Below the pieces are notes generated by a model. The model did no database searches and was not told the DNA's origin. It saw only the letters and a program-made list of their open reading frames with translations. 64,000 bases of DNA from Bursaphelenchus xylophilus. Lineage: Eukaryota > Nematoda > Chromadorea > Rhabditida > Aphelenchoididae. The DNA lies in assembly GCA_904066235.2 (NCBI GenBank), contig CAJFCV020000006.1:4588001-4652000 (forward strand), in the 5' to 3' direction. How positions within the stretch are numbered: position 1 is the stretch's first letter; the number at the start of each line of letters is the position of its first letter. Position numbers and translations under genes: made by a program. Positions 37,901 through 50,049 of the stretch are shown here, one piece after another.

Positions 37901-40900
37901 CAGACTTTTTTTTGGAGTGCTTTCTGGACTACAGTAATCTGAATTTTTTTCGTTGAGCTCTAACATCACTTGCAATGACGTTTTTTTTGTTCTTTTGGAA
38001 GCTTTAAAATTTTGAAAAAAAAATTTTTTTTTATTATAAAAAAATTACTGTAAGATTACCATTTCCCAGACAATAAAAACTTTTGATGTAAATATTTTTT
38101 GACCTTTTCACCGATTTAATTGCCAGATTTTCCTTTGAAAAACATCCCAGACACCTCCCAAAATTGCAACCCACTCAGCATGGAATTTCGCGGACAGTTT
38201 TTTTTTTTTTTATTTGACCGAGCAGAAAATTGAAAAAAATGGAGAATTGCGGGGAATTCCATCTGATTTTCAAGGAGTCCAAATTGCTTTTTGGGACGAT
38301 ATCGGAGGAGAAAGGAGGGGGGAAATTTGGCTCGAATGGAACGGATGGCCATATGGGAATTACTTTTTTTTTCATTCACTCATCCCCAAATTTTCATACG
38401 TCTTTAGGGCCTAACCGAATTTTTGGCAATTCTGTTACAGTCACAATTACATTTTGTGGAGGAAAAGGATAATGGAGGAGTGTTTTATTGTTTTAGGTTA
38501 TCCGATTTCGCGAGTTTGAGTGCACAGTAAAAAAGTTTGGTTTTGGATAAAAATGTAACTATGCGGATTGCTGAGGATGCAGCTCTGAGATTTTGATGAA
38601 ATTTGGCTCAAATAAAGATGCAAATTTTTAAAGAATTTTGAGATTTTTAACTTGTGCTATGCAAATATAAAAATCATCGTTTTGTCAGATCGAAAATAGA
38701 TTTTTTGTTTAAATCTACTGTCATATGGATAAAAATTTATTCACGGCCGCCTCTCCTCATTATCCTTGTACAATATGACCTAAAAATTCCAGGAATTTTT
38801 TAATGGCCCAGCTAAATAATGCGTGCAAAATTTGAAAAAGAGTGCGAGCTTCGGTCTTTGAGAAATTCACCTCTGAAAAAGCGGTTTCAAAGTTTTCATT
38901 TTTTGTGCTACTGGAAGCAAAATTTGAAAATCGCGGTGAAAATCTATTGCAGGTACAAAATTTATTTTTTTTTGTTTTAAAATACGTCTATGCAACAAAC
39001 TATGAACGATTTTCTAAACGCTTTTCTTGATATTACTCGTATCCCTTTAAATCATAACAATTCACTCGCTTCAAGCCTCTTATTCAATAACCCCTGCGGC
39101 ATCTGCCCTTTCCCTATCATCCAAAACAACGCATCTTCCCCATTCAAAAGTTCAGCGAAATGCTTTTGCTCCGGGCCAACCTTGTGCCCGACCTCTAGAC
39201 ATACGTATCCAATATTTTCGGTGGGCAAAGTGCTTTTGTTGATGTCCAAAAGCACCTGTCTTAATTTGCGCTATAATCTCGGAATTTTCGCCGGAGGGTA
39301 ATTTCCCCAATTGGGACCGAATCTCCGTAATTGGGCCGAGAAATGCAGCGGATTGTTTGGGGGATTTGAGGCGTTCGGTGTTTCAGCAATTATTTGGATT
39401 TTCTGCAGATTTCGGATTCACTTTTTTCAAGGGCTTCAATGCAAAAGTTCGGAAAACAGTCGGAGTTTAGATAGGAGATGGCAATGTTTTGGATATAATC
39501 TTAAATGTAGTTTTTTGACTCGAAAAATTTTTCTTTCAAAAATTTCGATACAATATAAAAATTACACTTCCTATGTATCGATTCAAAGCAAAAATTGTGT
39601 TTTTTAATTTTACATAGACAAGAATTTAGAATTTTTTTATATTCTTAGCTTATGCTTTTCAGCCAAGAGAACATTTTTCCTGTTGATATTCTATAAACTT
39701 CCATCGTCATTTACATTCCTTCTCCTACATTTTTCCCGACCATTTTTAAACACCTTTGTGCAACGCTTTTTGCCAAAAAAATTTCTAATCGCACCGCAAT
39801 TATTCACTCACGCTACTTTTTCTTAATCCCATTTCTTCTTCTCATCCCTTTGACTCTATTTTTTGCCGTTTTCATCGCCTGATAGTTATTAATAACCTTG
39901 CAAATGTCCCAGTCCTAATTGTTACTAATTTTGTCTTAATTTCCGGCTCATTTACATTTTCAACGGTGGATTTGTCAGCAAAATGGGAGGGGGATGTCGA
40001 GCTAATCTTTTGTGAAAATTGTAGTTCCTACATTTTTCCTATTCTCTTTCTCTCAGTTGTTAAGATTTTTGGATATATTGGGCATCCCTGCACAGCATGA
40101 GCTAAGATTTTTGGAAATTAGTGAACGCTCCGGGTTGAAAATTTGCTTAAATTGTTTTGTTTTGTTTAAAAATCCATTTTTTTCAAGAAGATTGTTCCCT
40201 TTGAAGTATAATCATTTCGAAGTCCTCTTTATCTTTTCAAGATCTTTAAACACAACTTTGATCCTATAGACTCAGATTCTCGATTCCAGAAGAACCCATT
40301 TCCAACACAACGCTTCAAAATTTCTTTGCCGAAATCTACCGGAAAGGTCCTCAAAACGGGGGCCAGATTAGTGAAAAAATAATAATTGGTATAATCCCAA
40401 CGGTTGTTCTTTGTTGCCTAGGATTTCCTCTTTCTTTTTAATTTCAAATTAATCCCTGGAAGACGCCGCCAACTCTTGCGTCCCTCCTACATAACTTACA
40501 GCGATAAGTTTTGGAATTTTAGCCTCTGTAGACGCTTGTGGTAAGCTGTAGAAGAGGCTTAATGTAACCACGTTCCCATTAGCTTAGAATTGATACAGAG
40601 ACAGTTCTAGTCGTAAATTAAGGGAACTCCTTTTCTGATCAGGCCATTTTTAAAGAAGATTCCAGGCTTTATTCAATTTTTACTCGACAATTAATATTTC
40701 AAATAGTAATTCTACTGTATTTTCCCCTACTTCCTCCTTCTGCACTTTGCATTTCTTTCTCCAAAACAGTGACCATTTCAGGCAATCTCTCGTTTAGATA
40801 GCCATAAGTAATATCATTTCCCTTTAATCTCTGGATCTCTTCGTCTTCGCTCGGCTTCTGAGGACATTTTATCATTTTTGTTTTTATCGTTTAAATGCCC

Positions 40901-43900
40901 TCGAAGGAACACGAGTGGGATTCAGAAAATTAGCTTTGTCAAGGGGTTCCGCGAATTGTTGGTCATCCTCGCTTTTTTCCTTCGTCTGTCTAGTTATGCA
41001 GCAGAAGAAGTTGTTACGGAGCGCGAGTTTTTTTTGGCTGATTTTGTTCTGTTGGCCCTAAAAGTTGCTATTTGATATTGTCATAACGTTGAAAAAGGGC
41101 TGGAAATTGTTTAATTAATGTTTAGATTTGATTATCTCTTTCTAAGATGATATTCTAAAAAAATCAAGGCTTTATGTAGGAAACAACATATAATACAAAT
41201 AATTTTTTTGGTGCTCCTCCTACACAGATACTACTAGATGAGTTGCGGCAGTCGTATCGTTTGCACCTTTCCGTTTTTTAAGGTCATCTTTTCTTCATCA
41301 ATTGTTTTTGTCTTAAAAAGAGATCTCTGAATTACCCTTTTGCAGTTTATCTATGACTTTGAGAAAACGCCTATCCCAGTGCTCTATTCGGTAGAAGTTC
41401 CGGGTCTTCACTACTGCAACGATTCCTAATTTTATGTATAGCACAAGAAGACTAATTAAAGTTTTGATGATATCTAGCACAGATTAAAGTCAGAATCCTG
41501 GGCCACTTTGGACGATTGGCTTGGGGTTTCAAGGAAAGGCTTAATTTATTTATAAGCCCAAAACATGCTGAAACTGGTCCAATAAAGAGTCTAAAATACC
41601 TTCGATTTTACGCAAGCTTGAGTTTTATCAAGTCAAAAGATTGTGACAAAAAAATTAAAAAGTGTAAATCAATTCACGTGCTTAGAAGCAGTGATAAAAC
41701 ATCTGCTGTATTTTATTGGCAGTTGAAAGCAATCCCTGCAAAAACGAGTGATCATCGCCCTTTTGTATTATGCTTGGCTGCTCAGAGAAAGGGCAAGGCA
41801 AAATTTTGATCTTTAATGATTCTTTGCCGCAATTAGAAACGGTTAATTGAGATTTCCATATTGCGAAATCCTCCTCCTTCCCAAGTTCCCTTCATTTCCA
41901 ATGTCATCCGCCCTGCTGAACCCCCGCCTTTCCAAAGTACGAGCGCCGTCTGTCTGAGCGGTAGCGAACGCAGCAGCGGAGCACGTGCAATTTGACCGAT
42001 TTAACGTCGTTACCTTTTTCATCCCAATTTAATCCGCCGCTGGAAATAAAGAAGGGATGGGAAGGAAATAAAATTCCCTAATGTCCCAAAAAACATTGGC
42101 CAAAACAACGGCCGGGGGAGATATCTTTTGCGCCCTTCGTTCGCTCCTTAATCCCACCCCTCAGGCAATTTAAAAAGTTGCGTTTTTCCGGGTCATCATC
42201 TGGAATTTTTTTTGCTGTTATGCTTTCTTTATTGCATAGAGTTTTTTCTTCAAGAAATGTCATTTTGAAAAAAAATTACAGATTAAATATGAAAGATCAC
42301 AGCGAATCAATCAAAAAAATTATTTTTGGATTACCATGATCAACGCATAATTTTCAATTATTACTTCCACAAATTTTAATATTACGCTTTCTCAAATGTG
42401 CGTAGGCGTTTTGTCTTATGTTTTTTTGCACGGTGCAATGGAAAAATCGCAGAGTAGCTGAATGCATTGTACGCCGAGAAAAAAGGATACGCACTTTTGA
42501 AAAAGCGTAGCAGTTGGGGGTGAAGAAGTCTAGTCGTGTTTTTGTCGTCTGAAGCATTAAAAATGTAATACCAGGGCTTCCCAATAATCTACATAATTCG
42601 GGATTTTTTGAGGGATTAGGTGATGATTGATGTGTTACAAATAATATGATGGCTTGTACATATGTACAACGCAATTATCTTTTCCGAAATGTCGGGAAGA
42701 ATAATTGCTTTTTGGAAAAAAAAATCTTAAATTTTGCTGTGCCAAAAAATTTATTTTGAAATCTTCCAAGCTCGAGTTCAATAATGCCCCCAGGAAATGA
42801 AGCCGGAACTGCTTGGGATTTACGGATTTCTGCGATTTCCTGGACTTTCCCCTAGGCGGATAATGACGCCCTCGTGGTGTAACTGTATAATAGGGCTCTG
42901 AAATTGGACTGTTTAATACGTCCGGGATGATTTTGCGACTTCTTTCAAGAATGGCAGGGCTTTGGGAAGTTGGGATCTTGAGATTCTTTTTGTATATTAT
43001 TTATGTACATATGTTACTTCAAAGAGTTGCTGTTCTGCGGGACTTCAAAACTGAAGCCTAAATTAAGGACCAATATGGCAAAGAAACCTTTTACATATTA
43101 CCAAAGCAATTACTGTTCAATTTTCTTCACATTGTTCATTACAAAAATGAAGGTACTCAACATTTAGCACATTTTTTTGAGATCTTTGATGGTACAGGCT
43201 TAAAATGTTAGTGCAATTACAAATATTCGTTAATCGCAGTTAATCGCATTTTTTGACCTTTTTGATTTCTTTTTGTGTTTGGCCATTTCATTATGTTGAA
43301 ATGTACTAATGGAGGTATCTATAGTACTGCCTTTGAAATGAGGAAATCAACCTTCAATGTCCATTTAGGCTGAAATTATAATACAACAAAAGAATAAATT
43401 TTTTGATCCAATGCGATTCTTGTATCGATGTGGAACTGTATTGCAGTGGCTCTTTATTAACTATGTATTATAATGGCCATGTTTTTTCAATGGCCTTGGC
43501 CTCATCCCTTCCTTTCACTTACCTCCCAAGTCTGATATTCTTTTTTTTTTAATTTTGCTCATCTTTTGTTCCCATCCCTTTTTGAGTGATGTAATCCACG
43601 TTATAATTGCCAAAATTACTTTGAGTGCCCTCCGGGCCGAGGATTTGGAGCGCCATAAAATTTACAAGAGATTACTTTTGTCGCGAGTAATTCGTTTAGT
43701 CGGGGGATCTCCAATAATTCGGTTATGCGCCTTTATCAGATAATTTTGTGACGCAATTTCAATTTTCGGGCGATCAAAATGTTTTTACGCATCTTGGCGA
43801 AGGGGAGTACTGCTTTCGAAGAAAAGGGGGACAGGATTGGCGGGGCGTTTGAGGAAGTAGAATGATGCTGTTTACTAGTAGAATATATCTCAAGGATCAT

Positions 43901-46900
43901 TTTAAAAACGGTTGTTTTACTGAGAGAAGTATCTTCTATCGGTCTGCGCAACAATAGAAGATTACAGTGGTAAACTGTTTTTTTCTTACTTGATTATTTT
44001 TATGTCATTTTATTTTCCCTCTGTCTAAAAATTAGCATAAGGCTGATTGTAAACGCATGTTTGACCCCTATTTTTCATTGGGTTCTTTCGCCGCGAAATA
44101 AGTTCAAGTATGTTGATGAGACGACGAAAAATCCGTGACGAAAGCACTCAAATCTCCTCAAACTTAACTTTCGGCTTTGAGTTTTTAATCCGCCGACTAC
44201 GAATCTGCTTTGGATGTATATGAGGAGTAATCTTCTCTTTACAATATTCAGACGTCTGTGGTGCATTTGGTTATAATCTTGTAAGGTTTGCGCTGTGGGT
44301 AGATTGCAGTGCTTTGCCTGGTTTAAGAAGGGTTTGTATAACTTTATTCGTCCGTCTAGTCTACGTATCAATTTCTTTGATCGTAGCTTGTACTTTGCAG
44401 ATCTTGTCGATTTATTCGGCGACCTTTTCCATAGCACTTTTACATATGTTTTATGAAGAATAGCTTTTTTGCCAAAGCATGTGTCTTTCTCCTTGAAAAC
44501 TGTGATTTTTGATTTTTCAATGGTAAATTTTCTACTTCCCGACATTGTTTCTCGATCCCCCTTTTCAACAACTACGTCCATTTGTGCGTCATTTAAGGCC
44601 TTCTTTACAAACAGTCGACAATAAACAGATTTCGGATGTAACAGGAATCTCGGATGTCAGGGATTAGTTATGTCATTTCTAAGAGTGTAAGCAGATTGAT
44701 GTGTTCAGGGTTCTTCAGGGAAAGGGAGAAGATGAGTTCTGGTAAGGGCAGTGGAGAGATGGAAATTTCAAGCCAGATTTTTGGAAGGTTTAGATGATTT
44801 AGGGATTTGGACGGCTGACTTGAAGAGCGGTTTGTGGTCTTCTGCATAAGAGTTTATACTGAATGTTGTTTCTGGAGATATTGTGGCGGGGTTGCAGTCA
44901 GAGATTGCCACGGCTCCGGAGCCGGCTCTTGGCTCCGGCTCTGAGCGGCTCCGGCTCCGAGCCGGGAGCCAGAGCCGGAGCCGGAAATTTTGGGGTCGGC
45001 TCCGGCTCCCGAGCCCAAAGTCGGAGCCAGGCTTCCCAGCGGTCAGAAAAGTAAAAATTTCGTGATCTTGTTAAACCAAATTACTTGAAAAAAAGACTGC
45101 GGAGGATGTGACTTGGCTGCAAAAACGTTGGCTGTATGATCTCTGGCACTAAGAAATTTTACTTTTGAAGAAATGTTTCAAAAAAATTTTGCATAGGAGC
45201 CGAGGTTCGGAGACGGAGACGTTTTTTAAATTTTGCACGGAGCCGGGAGCCGGAGCCGGAGCTGCAAATTTGGCCTCGGCTCCGGCTCTGGGAGCTAAGA
45301 GCCGGAGCCGGAGCCGAAATTTTGACCGTGGCAATCTCTGGTTGCAGTCAGATTTTATTGCTTGATATCCAAATTTTGGCAACAGTTAATAGAGAAAATA
45401 GCGCGAAAACTTGAGCTGCTTGCCCTACCACGATTTGTAAATCCTTTTTTTTCAGTTTTGTTCTGCCTTGGCGTGTCTTCAGTTGATACAAATTTTAGCT
45501 AGCGATTTGCAGGCGCTACCCAAATACCCAAGAAACGCTCCAAATTTGCGGCAACATTGAAAAATTCCGGTGCAAAAGTAACTAATTTGGCCTGAAAAGC
45601 ATAGCTCTTATCAGCCAGCATCTCATCCTGTTGCTCTAAAATATTAATAATCTTTGCTCCTTGCACTCCAAGAACCATTTTTTCAATCTATCCAGTTTAG
45701 ATACTCAAAAAGCAATTCACTATGTAAGTACGCCTTACTAAGGGCAACTCAAGATTACTCGGAATCTCCTCTAATTTTTAGTTGTAATTTTTCTAATTTT
45801 TTAATTTCGTTTTTCTCCCGCACTCTCTGCTTCGTATAATTTCCCGAATTTTCGTCTGAATCTCGGCTACTTGAGAACGGAGATGGATGGATTGGTCGCG
45901 TGCCGTATTTCGATTACCGTTATATGGAAAAGATGCCCTCAGGGGATGTCGGCGTCCTTTGGGGAGGTTAGTGCCTTCGGGGGATGTTGTGGGCGATGAT
46001 GTCGTTTGGTCTGACCGGGAAGTTTTTGATGACTCAAGTGCTGAAAGGAGGCTGGTGGGGCTGAGGAAGTTTGGGCATGAGGGTTATGAAATAATGATTA
46101 CTAGGGGTTTTGTTGTACAGCCGGTTACAGAAATATTTGTTGGTGCCTATTTTTGAAGATGATGTGGATTTTTGTTTATATAGTTTGCTACACAAAAAAT
46201 TGGGTTTTGGCAGTCTTGAAAGCGTTTTTAAGACAACATGACAGTTGAAAGCAATTTCTAAAGCATGGATTCTTTCCTATAAACATTTACGCAAATTTTT
46301 TCCCTGAATTTTAAAGCCTTTGAGCCTCGATGATTGGTCTGGCAATTGTCAAAACAACATGTCTGCCATGTGTCCCTCTGTCATGAAAATCATTTCAAAT
46401 TGAGCGAATCAAAGCAGGTTGAATACATACTACATGTTAGCGTCTATAAATCACCTTTCTTTCCATCGTTTAACATATATTTTTTTACTGTGACCTCTAT
46501 TAATAACTCGATTATTCGGCCCTTAAGGCAACAAGTTTGAGAGGGGAATTTCCGGTCCATTCCTTTGAATAGTTTATAAAAAAAATAAAAAAAAGTTCGG
46601 CCGAATGTTTCTTAAACTTTTGGCCATATTAAATTGGGAAAGCCAGCTACCGTGTTGCAAGTGGACTTGTGTATTTTGAATGTTTACCCGCGGAATTGCC
46701 AAGTGGATTGGGGGCAGGGGCATAATTGAACCCGAACTCTTTGGAAGCCTTTATGTGCCGTATTTGATTTTGCTGTATACTACTTTTTTCACCCTAATTT
46801 AATCGTATTTTACATCGTCTTAAAAGCTGTATAAATTTTGCTTAAAATTGCTCTCATTTACGGCCGCCAGCTTTGGCTTTATAAAACAAATTCGTTTTTG

Positions 46901-49758
46901 TGGCCAAAAAGTAAATCCCGGCCAATCCTCAGATGTGAGTAATTTTCATCGCCCAAAAATTGAATCAAGCCCTCGCGGAAATATTATTTTATTTTAACGA
47001 GATTCGGCCCTCATAACGAAGATCCACCCTCGATTTCTCATGGACCAAATTTCACGGTGGGGATGTCTAACGCCCTCACATGAGAAAATTGCTGAACCTT
47101 TTTTTTAATAGAGTTACTTTAGTCCTAGTAGACCTACTGGATACGTTAGATGGATTTGCAAAGAAGGAGTCATCGTCTTTAGTCTTCTTGGACAAGGGCT
47201 TTAAGTCGGCTTATGATGAGGGAATTTGCGATAGGTCTGTTGACAAAATGTCACTTGTTTATGGGCTGTACTGGCTAGCACAGTAAAGAGCGATGAAGAG
47301 CGGACTGCACGATGAAAAATAGTAGTTTGTCTGCACATGTTCTATATTTTATTTCGGCCTAGATGAATGAACCTATGTCCAAAAACAGCGTGTTCTATGG
47401 ACTAGCTCCATAAGACGCTTTACGGTGCTTCTCTTTACTTCGCAGAAATCACAATTTTAGCAGTCTAAAATTGCGATTTTATATGAGATCTTCTTTAAAG
47501 GCACATTTATTTTGCTCGAGGAACACTTCATTGTATTGCAAATTCAGTCCATAAATCTTTGCAATTACATTTACAACGGTAACATGCACTCTCCGAGAGC
47601 TCGTAATATCATTACAATCACCTTGTCCCCATTTGCATTCCTTTCTAATCATCTCCCTAATATTTGTCGCGCTTGGCCAGGGGGCTTTGCCAAAGCCCAA
47701 TTGGCCCTAATCGGGATTTTAATCGGATTTCGCTTCATAAAGTGGAAAAGAGATTCATTCTTTCAATTACGTTCATAAGCACACCCGGGGATATTATTCC
47801 TTTCGTACTCTGAGGGTTTTGGGCCGGAATGAGCCCCCAAATTATTGAGAATGGATATTTGGGGATGCGCTGAGGAACGGGGATTGTTTACTGCGATTTT
47901 TAGGGAAATTGAAGGGGCTAATAGTGCTCAGGAAGATTCGGGTTTTGACGGTGTTTATTGCGTGTGTACAGGTTCATTGGCCGATAATCCTATGAAGACA
48001 TAATCGTTCTACAGTCGCAATGTCTTAACTGGGCAGAACACCACATTATTGGCGGTCTTCCAGCTTTATTATGGGTGTGTTTTTCTTGCAAAAAAAGAAA
48101 CCTCAAATCTCTTTTTTTTTTATTTTTGCACAACAACATCTTGCTGTAACAAAAAGATAGCAATTTGTAGCATTTTTGCAGACCCTAAAACTATTCTTTT
48201 TACATTAAATCTTACAGCTAGACCTTCTCAGCCTTCTTTTAACGAAATTAAAATGATACGATGTTACCCCCATAATTTTACTGTCTCAAATTTTACCTTT
48301 GCCTCTGTAATTATCATACATCTTCAAATTTTATCCAAATAAAACCAATTGAAAATTGGCCACTTTTAAATTATTTTCGAACGTTTTTTCGATATTTTTC
48401 GGGGTTACAATTAGGCTTAATCGGATTAGATATGCTATAAGCGGGGTTTTTGAGGACTCCCTGCGTTGAAGAAGATTTAGGCAGTCTGGGACGGAGCTTG
48501 TGAAATTACTATTATATATATGTGTGTTGAAATCAGACGGGTTGAAAAGGGGAAAACAAGATCAGATGTCATTGATAATGTCACTCGACAAAAGTAGGTC
48601 ATATTGTCCAAAATAGGTAGCTTATATTCTTTTATCAAAGTCAATTTTTATAAGCCGAGACTTCAAAGTTGTCGCCAAAAATTCGTTTTTTTCTGTTTGC
48701 CTTTTCTGATTGCATATTCTTCTTTTCAAAAAATGATGATGTTTTATCCTAACTGACTAACAACAAGCTTGTCGAGTAAATTTTTATCGCTCAAAAGTCT
48801 ATATAACGGAAAGTAATTGCTCCAAAAATTGCAGAGCTTTCGGTGATTCTTCGCTGAAACGCGGCGGCTACATCAACGCCCAGCCCGATATCCAGACAAT
48901 TGATTTGGCCGAGCGCCCATTGCGCTATATTATTCTGGCAACAGACGGATTCTGGGACGTCTGCACGAATCTGGAGGCAGTGAACGAGGTGAATTATCAG
49001 TTGTCGAAGTTTGAAAAGCCATTGGAAAAAGTCGAGGAATCGGATTTGGAGACTGAAGACTGGTCCAAAATCAGCGACTTGGAAGTGTCCGAAAAGGAAG
49101 AGACAGAGAGCATTGCTATTGGAGAGATTGGGAAAAAGAAGGACAGAAAAGATTCGGGTAAGAGAATTTAAAGACATAATCATCAAAAAAAATCTATTGT
49201 TTACGTTATGTCGTATTTTATTGAGCCTTTGTAATAACCCCAGAATTTTTGTTTTTAGAAGCTCATAGAATCACACGTTTCTTGGCGCATATATAAAATT
49301 TCTGACTAATTAATTTACTGTCAGTTGAGAGACAGAGGCTTCAGTTGGACTTGTTTTAATATCCATATTCTTTTATGTAAATTCTTATTTAGATTTTTCA
49401 ATTTTTGAGATTTTTAAAAACTATGCAAATTTTTGAAAAAATTTTTTTGATGAGTTAAATTTTTGACGACACGAAGGAAAGCGTATTTTAAAAACTAATC
49501 ATTATCAAAATATGTATTATAGTATTGTCCAAACCCCTAAAATCTTTTTTATAATACAAATTTTCAGTGGTGACCCTGCTCTCCGCCCAAGTTTCGGTCC
49601 ATAATTTTGAAGAGGAGGCCGAAGAGCCTTCGAAAATCCGGCGCCCGTCTTCATGTTTCGGGGATTTTAACGTCGCCGAGCATCTGGTTCGACTTGCCAT
49701 CAGTCGACGCACTTCTGATAACGTTTCTGTTTTTGTCGTCCGATTGGACCGGTTTTAA
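34972..49758 (+). CDS. PPM1L-like PP2C protein phosphatase, membrane-anchored
   Basis: Exons: 34972-35059, 35127-35336, 35442-35584, 35700-35883, 36442-36575, 37804-37892, 48835-49157 and 49568-49758; phases agree for 453 residues. A hydrophobic segment (about 31-50, LISLLNYFCSFLCFTYS) matches the position of the PPM1L anchor. The catalytic domain begins KTWTYTHYNFNFYATRGERK (compare PPM1L SKTWEFKNHNVAVYSIQGRR). It holds MEDR (121-124), YDGHGG (141-146), NVGDSRAV, AVSRAFGDSSLKRGG, LATDGFWD and TSDNVSVFVV. The metal-binding aspartates and the first-motif arginine are present, so it should be an active Mn/Mg Ser/Thr phosphatase. An acidic, lysine-rich insertion (about 325-395) before the last strand is longer than in mammalian PPM1L. 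PPM1L acts at the ER on stress kinases and ceramide transport. The sixth intron is 10.9 kb. Confidence 0.9.
44075..44581 (-). other. 168-codon open frame inside the large intron
   Basis: This is one of the longest uninterrupted frames in the window that is not explained by a recognised gene. It starts MDVVVEKGDRETMSGSRKF and is lysine/arginine-rich throughout (RSPNKSTRSAKYKLRSKK, IVKRRLLLIYIQSRFVVGG). I recognise no domain, signal peptide or membrane span. It could be a nested gene, a remnant of a transposon protein, or a chance frame in AT-rich DNA. No splice partners or polyadenylation signal were evident. Confidence 0.25.
44899..45340. mobile_element. hAT-like MITE, 442 bp, with 8-bp target duplication
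   Basis: The ends are CAGAGATTGCCACGG and CCGTGGCAATCTCTG, perfect 15-bp inverted repeats. The 8-base GTTGCAGT flanks both sides (44891-44898 and 45341-45348). An 8-bp duplication with CAGxG-type ends is the hallmark of the hAT superfamily. Subterminal regions are built of repeated GGCTCCGGCTCC and its complement, about 120 bp on each side, so the element folds back on itself. The middle (about 45050-45200) is AT-rich and encodes nothing. Confidence 0.92.
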
Positions 49759-50049
49759 TTGTAAGTCTAAAAATTTGTTTCTTCTTTTAATTTTGCCTTG
49801 GGATTTAAGCCTAGGTAGAACATGCAAGGTTCATCTACCTCGTAGTAAATATTAGCTGCTGTTCTGAGACTTACAAGTGGTCATTTTCAGCCGTTTATCA
49901 GCCTTTTATCTATTCTGATATAACGTTTTTATACGCATCTTTTTTAGATACTTCTACCAGCCCCCCTTCAATAAGTTCCATGTCCATAATTTTGCTCTTT
50001 TTCCACTTTACCTGACCGTTCCCTCTCCTCGACCACCGTTCCCTCTACA

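Larger units (their letters stand above)
37893..48834. other. 10.9-kb intron of the PPM1L-like gene
   Basis: It begins GTAGGC and ends TTGCAG and separates VLAVSR from AFGDSS inside a single conserved motif. It contains a hAT-like MITE (44899-45340), a 168-codon minus-strand frame (44075-44581), an isolated GCACGGTGC (42428-42436) and a GTAAAATACG copy (46804-46813). A 67-codon minus-strand frame (39052-39255) looks partly coding (NIGYVCLEVGHKVGPEQKH, MIGKGQMPQGLLNKRL) but is a fragment. I see no complete nested gene. Confidence 0.7.

Noticed and set aside
37930..38055. TACAGTAAT and ATTACTGTA about 110 bases apart as ends of another MITE
   Set aside because: The match is only about 9 bases in AT-rich DNA, the interior is poly-A/T, and TACAGTAA-like strings are common by chance.
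44863..45382. Frames of 60-77 codons rich in Gly, Ser, Arg and Pro
   Set aside because: They derive from the GGCTCC arms of the hAT-like MITE.
45887..46156. 89-codon plus-strand frame in the large intron
   Set aside because: Partly plausible composition, but it is isolated, has no recognised domain and no usable splice or polyadenylation context.
47080..47286. 68-codon plus-strand frame in the large intron
   Set aside because: Short, no family features, no neighbours to splice with.
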